A stretch of DNA of 10,839 bases from Ruminococcus sp. (GTDB lineage Bacteria > Bacillota > Clostridia > Oscillospirales > Ruminococcaceae), in assembly GCF_019417665.1 (NCBI RefSeq), contig NZ_DXUU01000065.1:1-10839 (forward strand), in the 5' to 3' direction. Both the position numbers and the translations under genes were made by a program. Shown in pieces: positions 6,266-10,839 of this stretch (positions within the stretch are counted from its first letter, which is position 1; each line of letters opens with the position of its first letter). The notes beneath the pieces were generated by a model. It made no database searches, had not been told where the DNA came from, and saw nothing but the letters and a program-made list of their open reading frames with translations.

Positions 6266-7818
6266 CAAATTTTCTCCTTTAACAGCAGACCGCATTTGAG
6301 CCGAAATCCAATATGATTCCGATCATACAGAATTATTTGTTCTGCAAATGCAGAAAACCATGTCTCCTGAAATTCTGTCAACATTGCAGAATGCTGCTCT
6401 GTAAATCGCAACAGCTGTTTTAATTCTGCAATTATCTCAGTTTCTCCATGTGTTTCCTGTTCCAACTGTGCAATTTCCATACGGCAGGACTCCGCTTGTT
6501 TCTGCAAAGCATTCATTTCCTGCCGGAATAAAACAGGATCTACAACCTTTTGTGCATACAAACGGTGCAGTGTGTTTTTCTTTTCAGCATGAGATTCCAG
6601 CTGCTTTTGCAGTTCCTGCATTCGCCGGACATTTTCATCATTGCTGTTCGTTTTCAGCTGTTCTAACAATGGTTTCAAAATGTGCTTTCTGCTGAAAATC
6701 AGTTTGTTCAACATCGTAATAAAAGCGGCTTTCAATACCTCCTCCCGCACATATTTCATAGGACATTTTTGAGCACTTTCAATATGAGCAGCACACGTCC
6801 ATGCAATTTCATTGCCGCTGTGGATCCTGCGTTTGCAAGTGCTGCCGCATTTGCCGCAAATCACCTTTCCGGAAAAAGCATATCGCTTTTGATATTTTCC
6901 TGTACCACACACAATACCTTTTTCGGCAGCTCGCTGTCGAATGACTGCATTTGCTTTTGCAAAAGTTTCCCGACTAACAATTGGTATGTGGTGATCTGAA
7001 AGAAGATAACATTCCACTTCCCCATGATTTTTGTGCCGATGAAAATGTGCATCGGTATACGTTTTCTGCAGCAAAACATCTCCCACATATTTTTCATTCG
7101 CAGCAATTCCACGAATCGCAGCATCACACCAATGACGTCCATTCTTGAAAGGAATCCCCTGCTGTTCCAACAGATCTGCAATCTGACAAGAACTTTTTCC
7201 GGATAACAAGGCAGAAAAAATGTATTTCACAATTTCTGCCTCCTCAGGTTCGAGCACCAGCTCTCCCCTGTCATTTCTGCAATACCCGTAAGGGAAAGAC
7301 GATGACACATAGGTACCGTTTTGAAACTGGTGCTGTACCGACCACTTCTCATTTCTGGATATGGATAAAGATTCTTCCTCTGCCATGCTGCTGAGTATCG
7401 TCAGAAACAATTCGCTTTCCATACTGCCGGTGTCTATGTTTTCTTTTTCAAAGAAAACGGAAACCCCAATTCCTGATAGTTCCCGAACAAGAGCGAGGCA
7501 CTCCACTGTATTTCTGGAAAACCGACTGATGGATTTCACCAGAATGCGGTCTACCCTGCCCATGCGGCAAGCCTGTAAAAGGTCTTGCAGTCCAGGACGA
7601 ATTTCTGCTTTTGTTCCAGTAATGCCAGCATCATAAAAGATACCCGCAGATTCCCACTCTGTATGCAGTTTGATCCACGCTTCATAATGTGCCTTCTGCG
7701 TTTCCAGACTTTCCATCTGGTCATCATGCTCTGTGGAAACACGGCAATAAGCCGCTACACGACATTTTCGATGAACAGCTACAGAGCGATTTGCCTCAAT
7801 TTTGGTAATAGTTTTCAT
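6265..7818 (-). CDS. Large serine recombinase (first gene of recombinase set)
   Basis: This 517-residue protein has the full large-serine-recombinase layout. The nucleophile is Ser28 in YCRVSTEHDDQ, and the catalytic domain continues with DAGITGTKAEIRPG and KSISRFSRNTVECL. The Recombinase domain begins at about 175 (FPYGYCRNDRGELVLEPEEA) and includes ANEKYVGDVLLQKTYT, nearly identical to the paralogue at 4279-5835. A zinc ribbon (VICGKCGSTCKRR, then WTCAAH and KCPMKY) and a coiled coil at about 390-475 follow. A strong AAAGGAGGTG sits seven to eight bases before the ATG. It lies 30 bases after the small SHOCT-like gene and overlaps the next gene by one base. It likely acts with the other recombinase, as the CcrA/CcrB pair does for SCC elements. 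That pairing is inference. Confidence 0.93.
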   Translation of the reverse strand: MKTITKIEANRSVAVHRKCRVAAYCRVSTEHDDQMESLETQKAHYEAWIKLHTEWESAGIFYDAGITGTKAEIRPGLQDLLQACRMGRVDRILVKSISRFSRNTVECLALVRELSGIGVSVFFEKENIDTGSMESELFLTILSSMAEEESLSISRNEKWSVQHQFQNGTYVSSSFPYGYCRNDRGELVLEPEEAEIVKYIFSALLSGKSSCQIADLLEQQGIPFKNGRHWCDAAIRGIAANEKYVGDVLLQKTYTDAHFHRHKNHGEVECYLLSDHHIPIVSRETFAKANAVIRQRAAEKGIVCGTGKYQKRYAFSGKVICGKCGSTCKRRIHSGNEIAWTCAAHIESAQKCPMKYVREEVLKAAFITMLNKLIFSRKHILKPLLEQLKTNSNDENVRRMQELQKQLESHAEKKNTLHRLYAQKVVDPVLFRQEMNALQKQAESCRMEIAQLEQETHGETEIIAELKQLLRFTEQHSAMLTEFQETWFSAFAEQIILYDRNHIGFRLKCGLLLKEKI

Positions 7819-7848
7819 GCTTCTGCACCTCCTTTTGACGTGTCCATA

Positions 7849-8040
7849 TTACCTCTTTTTCGGCGGAATTGCAAGCGTTTTCGGCAATAAGTCCACGTAA
7901 ATCGGAGAGAAAGAATGCCGATTTTTGAGCGTTAATTTGTCATATTCCTCAAAGGAAATCAAACCGGAATGATATAACGCATCAGTCAGCTTTTGAGCAC
8001 GATGGTAATTCAGTTCATCCATCAATTTTTGTTGTTCCAT
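7849..8040 (-). CDS. Small SHOCT-like protein between endolysin and recombinases
   Basis: This 63-residue protein starts at MEQQKLMDEL (ATG at 8040), with GAGGAT eight bases upstream inside the end of the endolysin gene. The centre, ALYHSGLISFEEYDKL, resembles the short SHOCT-type helix pair (hydrophobic, then SGLIS, then EEY). The C-terminus is basic and proline-rich (IPPKKR). There is no membrane segment or enzyme motif. Its position directly before three recombinase genes in the same unit makes it a candidate recombination directionality factor or other partner of the recombinases. No sequence evidence goes beyond location. An extended in-frame start at 8079 would overlap the endolysin gene and lacks a ribosome binding site. 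Confidence 0.75.
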   Translation of the reverse strand: MEQQKLMDELNYHRAQKLTDALYHSGLISFEEYDKLTLKNRHSFSPIYVDLLPKTLAIPPKKR

Positions 8041-8050
8041 AAAAGAATCC

Positions 8051-9064
8051 TCACTGATTGAAATTATCCCAAGAAACATAACCGGTCACATACTGTCCCA
8101 CTGGTGTCTTTCCGCAGAACTCCGGCTTTGTGGTGATACGATAACGACCGTTCTTGCAGGCAATACCGTCATACAGATAGTAAGTGCCGCTGATTCTTCT
8201 GGTTACAGATGTAGTTTCTGCACTGGCGAACAGAGGTGTGTTGGCACGAATGGCAACCTTCTGTCCCTTGGTGAACTGGCTGCCATTGGTGTAGACCACA
8301 TTTCCGTTGGAATCAAATACAGAATATCCGACCTTGCAAGCTTTTTTCGCATTTTCAAGAGAAGCATACGCACCCAGCTGCGACTTCGCATCTGACCAAG
8401 ACTTTCTCACCCGGTAAAGCTGCTTTGTTGCAGGAATAGGTGTTGTGGATGCAGAACCTGCATTTAAATAAGACTGTACCTTTTTCTTGAACTCCGCCCA
8501 ATGAGGCAAAATGTATGCCGGACACATCTTGTACCGATTGTACATTGTGTTTAGCTGGTCAATCGTTCCGTTTCGTCCGTCACGAACATTCAGCCAGTGG
8601 GTATGCGTGTAGAGATGGTTGATGTCCAATCCATATTGCTTTAATAACGCTGCGGCAAGTCTCGCACAGTTATCCTCCGACTTTTTATCCGTAGAATTAT
8701 ATGCAGAGGACATAATGCACTCAATGGCAATGGTTCTTCTGTTGCCGTTCCCAGAACCGTCAGCAGCGTGCCAGCCGCTCAGACTGTGGGGCAGATTCTG
8801 CCATGCACACACGTTATCCACATAGTAATGAACTCGCACATCCTTCATATTATTATTGACCGTTGCTCTCGTGTACTGCTCCGCAGGGGTCGTGCCGCTT
8901 GCAACTGTGATCCAGTCTGTGTTGTGGACGGTCACACCGATGATTTTTCCTGCCATGGAAACAGAGGGCATATCAATGTGGTTGGGATTGTGTTTGGTGA
9001 GTAAATACTCGTTGATTTTTACTCCGTTCAGAGTCGTTGTTGCATCGGGTCTTAAGATAGTCAT
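8051..9064 (-). CDS. Phage endolysin, N-acetylmuramoyl-L-alanine amidase (Amidase_2)
   Basis: This 337-residue enzyme cuts the lactyl-amide bond between MurNAc and L-Ala in peptidoglycan to release phage. The N-terminal Amidase_2 fold (T7-lysozyme type) shows His47 in GVTVHNTD, HYYVDN, HSLSGWHAADG at 93-103, Glu115 in IAIECI, THTHW at 153-157 and Cys181 in KMCPAYIL. These give a His/His/Cys zinc site. A SPOR-like module follows at about 218-265 (LYRVRKSWSDAKSQLGAYAS, with KACKVGYSVFD). The C-terminal SH3-like wall-binding segment begins near KGQKVAIRANTPLF and ends GYVSWDNF. There is no signal peptide, so export depends on the holin. The start at 9064 (MTILRPD) is chosen for AAGGAGG nine bases upstream; the longer frame to 9127 overlaps the holin gene. 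Confidence 0.92.
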   Translation of the reverse strand: MTILRPDATTTLNGVKINEYLLTKHNPNHIDMPSVSMAGKIIGVTVHNTDWITVASGTTPAEQYTRATVNNNMKDVRVHYYVDNVCAWQNLPHSLSGWHAADGSGNGNRRTIAIECIMSSAYNSTDKKSEDNCARLAAALLKQYGLDINHLYTHTHWLNVRDGRNGTIDQLNTMYNRYKMCPAYILPHWAEFKKKVQSYLNAGSASTTPIPATKQLYRVRKSWSDAKSQLGAYASLENAKKACKVGYSVFDSNGNVVYTNGSQFTKGQKVAIRANTPLFASAETTSVTRRISGTYYLYDGIACKNGRYRITTKPEFCGKTPVGQYVTGYVSWDNFNQ

Positions 9065-9065
9065 A

Positions 9066-9506
9066 TTACTTGTCCTCCTTGTCGGTCGTTTCGTCCGTTC
9101 TGCCGATTTTCGTTTGCAGAACATCAATTGCTTTTTGGATTGCGGGTGGGTAAGGAATCCCCATGAGCGATGTATTTTCCACGATGGAAAGCAGTTCGTT
9201 CAGGCAAAAGCTGATGCAGACTGCATCCCGGATATAGTTGGTATTCAGCAGAATATCCATCCGAACTGCAACGACGATCAGCATCAAGGTGCAGACTTTT
9301 TTCGCCAGACCGAACCAGCCAGCTTTGGAAGAAAGTCCGCCGCTTTCCGTGTGTTTTGATTTTTTCATCATGGCGGTGATGATGCCAGTGAAAAAGTCGA
9401 TTGCCATAAAGACGACCAGTGTCACCAGAGCGGAGTCCCAGCCGCCAAAAATGGCAGTAAAAAAGCCGCCGACCAAGCCGACAGCCACGCAAATGGTATC
9501 TTTCAT
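9066..9506 (-). CDS. Phage holin (Phage_holin_4 / toxin-secretion holin family)
   Basis: This 146-residue membrane protein forms lesions through which the endolysin reaches the wall. It starts with a hydrophobic hairpin (VAVGLVGGFFTAIFGG, then ALVTLVVFMAIDFFTGIITA), followed by a Lys/His-rich loop. The family's GWFGLAKKVCTLMLIVVAVRMD segment comes next, then another hydrophobic stretch (DAVCISFCLNELLSIVEN) and a charged tail (TDETTDKEDK). The FxAIDFxTG block is characteristic of PF05105. The start at 9506 (MKDTICV) has GGAGGG six bases upstream. The frame extended to 9572 lies inside the tail gene and is rejected. It sits between the tail and endolysin genes, the usual lysis cassette order. 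Confidence 0.92.
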   Translation of the reverse strand: MKDTICVAVGLVGGFFTAIFGGWDSALVTLVVFMAIDFFTGIITAMMKKSKHTESGGLSSKAGWFGLAKKVCTLMLIVVAVRMDILLNTNYIRDAVCISFCLNELLSIVENTSLMGIPYPPAIQKAIDVLQTKIGRTDETTDKEDK

Positions 9507-9508
9507 TT

Positions 9509-10839
9509 TCAACCCTCCAGTACTTTCAGGAATCGGATTTTCGGATGAGAATTGTTGCTTCTGCCTACCCATGCAAGGTAGTATTCGCCATCAGAAATGC
9601 CGGTACATTCTGTGATAGTGGTGATAAAGTTGTCCGACTGCAGCCATTGGAAATCCAGAGAAACCGCACGATTTGCATCGATCTCTGTGTTTACATACAC
9701 GCCGATAGGAATGTCGATTTTCTGCGGCTTTTGCACCAGATACAGACTTCCGGCTTCGCTCGAACCCGACTGATAGGACATCACGATTTCCGCATTTTTC
9801 GTCAGAGATAAGGGCTTTGCACAAACGGTCAAAACCGACTTATCCCAGTTGAAGCACTCCTGCGAATAGGACAACACGAAATCATTTGCTGCACTGCAAA
9901 ACTGCGGATAGGCAGCCAGAAAATCTGTCATTGTCTGATAGCTGCCGTCCAGAATCATGCTGAGATTCGATGCATAGGTCGAAACGGCATCCTGTCCAGA
10001 CTGAAACAGAATGGTGTAATTTCTGCCGCTTGTCAGGTTATCGATTTGTTTTTGCAGGCTCTCCAAAGTGCGTTCTGCCGTTCCGATTCTGGAAGTATTG
10101 TTCTCCACCTTTTCCGAATAGACCGTAACCTTTGTACTAAGCCCATTGATTTGTGTGCCAAAGCCATCCCATTGTGCGATTTTAGCGGCAGTGATCTGAT
10201 CCAATGCGGATTGATTTTCGTGGGTATGTGCCTTTTCATTCAGTGCTGCAATGGCTTCCCGGAATGTTTGGATATTGTAAGTTGTATCATCCTCGAATTC
10301 CTGAAGAGCACGCAGCAAGGAAAGTTCATCTGCCGTCAAATCATCTAAAACATTCAGATTTTTATGAACATGTACCTGCTGTAAAAGAGGTTGAACCGCA
10401 GCTTGAATCAGTGCTTTTACGGCATCGGTATCTGGATAATTTGTCAAATCCGGAGAAACGCCGTCCTTTCCGTCACGCCCATCTTTACCGTCTTTCCCAT
10501 TTGTGCCGTCCTTACCGGGCAAACCATCTGCACCATCTTTTCCATCCTTTCCAGGTAATCCATCTTTACCGTCCCTGCCTTTCAAACTCTCCAGCCATTC
10601 TGCAACTGTCCCCACAAAACCATTTTCTATGGCAATTTCATAAGCAGAACGACTGTCTTTTCCGTTTGCCCCGGTTTGCATCCCCGAAAGCTTTTTCAAA
10701 AGCTGCGTATATAAATCCGGCGTCGGCGGAATTGGCGTATCCCCATCTGCAACAAACCCAGACGGTCGAATGTGAAGGGTGACAGGTACGGTTGTTGCAC
10801 GCAGTGTAGTATCGCTTTCTGCATCGTAGCCAAACAAAC
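9509..10839 (-). CDS. Phage tail/baseplate protein with collagen-like repeats (5' end missing)
   Basis: About 443 residues are visible. The true start is beyond 10839, because the leftmost codon in frame is TTG without a ribosome binding site. A short N-terminal domain is followed by the linker NGFVGTVAEWLESLKG, then 14 Gly-X-Y triplets rich in GKDG (visible residues 87-128). Two His-X-His units follow, HVHKNLNVLDDLT at 156-168 and HTHENQSALDQIT at 204-216, and then a coiled coil (SRIGTAERTLESLQKQIDNL). The C-terminal domain of about 150 residues probably forms the receptor-binding tip. Collagen-like stems and HxH units are typical of trimeric phage fibre and upper-baseplate proteins. Being just before the holin supports a tail-tip role. 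Confidence 0.85.
   Translation of the reverse strand, partial: LFGYDAESDTTLRATTVPVTLHIRPSGFVADGDTPIPPTPDLYTQLLKKLSGMQTGANGKDSRSAYEIAIENGFVGTVAEWLESLKGRDGKDGLPGKDGKDGADGLPGKDGTNGKDGKDGRDGKDGVSPDLTNYPDTDAVKALIQAAVQPLLQQVHVHKNLNVLDDLTADELSLLRALQEFEDDTTYNIQTFREAIAALNEKAHTHENQSALDQITAAKIAQWDGFGTQINGLSTKVTVYSEKVENNTSRIGTAERTLESLQKQIDNLTSGRNYTILFQSGQDAVSTYASNLSMILDGSYQTMTDFLAAYPQFCSAANDFVLSYSQECFNWDKSVLTVCAKPLSLTKNAEIVMSYQSGSSEAGSLYLVQKPQKIDIPIGVYVNTEIDANRAVSLDFQWLQSDNFITTITECTGISDGEYYLAWVGRSNNSHPKIRFLKVLEG
10169..10372 (-). repeat. Pair of His-X-His units in the tail protein
   Basis: The units lie at 10313-10372 and 10169-10228. Both read H-[VT]-H-x-N, then three to four residues and L-D-x-[LI]-T-A. 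HxH units of this type coordinate metal between chains in some phage fibres. Here that function is inference from the motif. Confidence 0.65.
10454..10579 (-). repeat. Collagen-like Gly-X-Y coding repeat
   Basis: Fourteen consecutive Gly-X-Y triplets are mostly GKD with two GLP and single GAD, GTN, two GRD and a final GVS. Such stretches form trimeric stems in phage fibres. Because the DNA is internally repetitive, triplet number may vary between related phages. Confidence 0.9.

Larger units (their letters stand above)
4279..10839 (-). mobile_element. Prophage/phage-derived element, lysis and integration end (partial)
   Basis: A tail protein, holin, endolysin, small protein and three serine-recombinase genes lie in one tightly spaced minus-strand series. 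They end in a terminator next to an unrelated chromosomal-type gene with its own promoter. Integrase-end-adjacent-to-flank is the usual layout for integrated prophages. The right boundary is outside the window. The left boundary is inferred to lie near 4204-4278; no att core can be defined without the other end. Confidence 0.75.

Noticed and set aside
5843..6295. The 140-aa recombinase-domain gene as a simple pseudogene fragment
   Set aside because: It has its own ribosome binding site, coupled start, no internal stops and a proper end next to the following gene's start, so it appears maintained.
2612..7890. Numerous plus-strand open frames of 60-210 codons opposite the AAA and recombinase genes
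   Set aside because: They are antisense shadows of well-supported minus-strand genes, with no coherent domain motifs and a Cys/His/Phe-rich composition typical of complement translation.
1..10839. tRNA, rRNA or CRISPR array
   Set aside because: I saw no cloverleaf, no rRNA-like stretches and no regularly spaced identical repeats anywhere in the window.

Overview
The window looks like a low-to-moderate GC gut Clostridia genome, probably Oscillospiraceae/Ruminococcus-like. I infer this from the style of the proteins (tandem large serine recombinases, an AAA-ATPase_like/PDDEXK_9 protein, a phage holin of the Firmicutes 'toxin secretion/phage lysis' type) and from strong AGGAGG-type ribosome binding sites. 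Taxonomy is inference only. Every gene I can support lies on the minus strand, so the window reads from right to left.

Right part (about 4279-10839): the end of a prophage or phage-derived element. In transcription order it holds a tail/receptor-binding protein with a collagen-like Gly-X-Y stretch (cut by the window edge), a holin, an Amidase_2 endolysin with C-terminal wall-binding modules, and a 63-aa SHOCT-like protein. A three-gene recombinase set follows: a full large serine recombinase, a 140-aa protein with only the Recombinase DNA-binding domain, and a second full large serine recombinase. Spacings are a few bases or overlaps throughout, and the unit ends in a clear rho-independent terminator at 4228-4270. 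The boundary with the flanking chromosome is probably close to that terminator.

Middle (2582-4203): a stand-alone AAA-ATPase_like plus PDDEXK_9 gene with a good sigma-A-type promoter.

Left part (171-2533): the most interesting piece, a visibly AT-rich three-gene unit that looks like an uncharacterised graspetide (omega-ester/omega-amide RiPP) locus. It encodes an ATP-grasp peptide macrocyclase of the MvdD/graspetide-synthetase type, then a multi-pass membrane protein of unknown family, then a 112-aa precursor. The precursor carries four copies of a T-x-S-[MIV]-E-x-x-D-x-D-[EN]-F motif. The membrane gene is split into two overlapping frames at a run of eight A/T bases. Losing one base restores a single 369-codon frame, so it is either phase-variable, broken, or a sequencing error. 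No dedicated protease or ABC exporter is present.

Far left (1-129): dense short inverted repeats and no gene. This may be the end of an insertion sequence whose first gene would start at the window edge.
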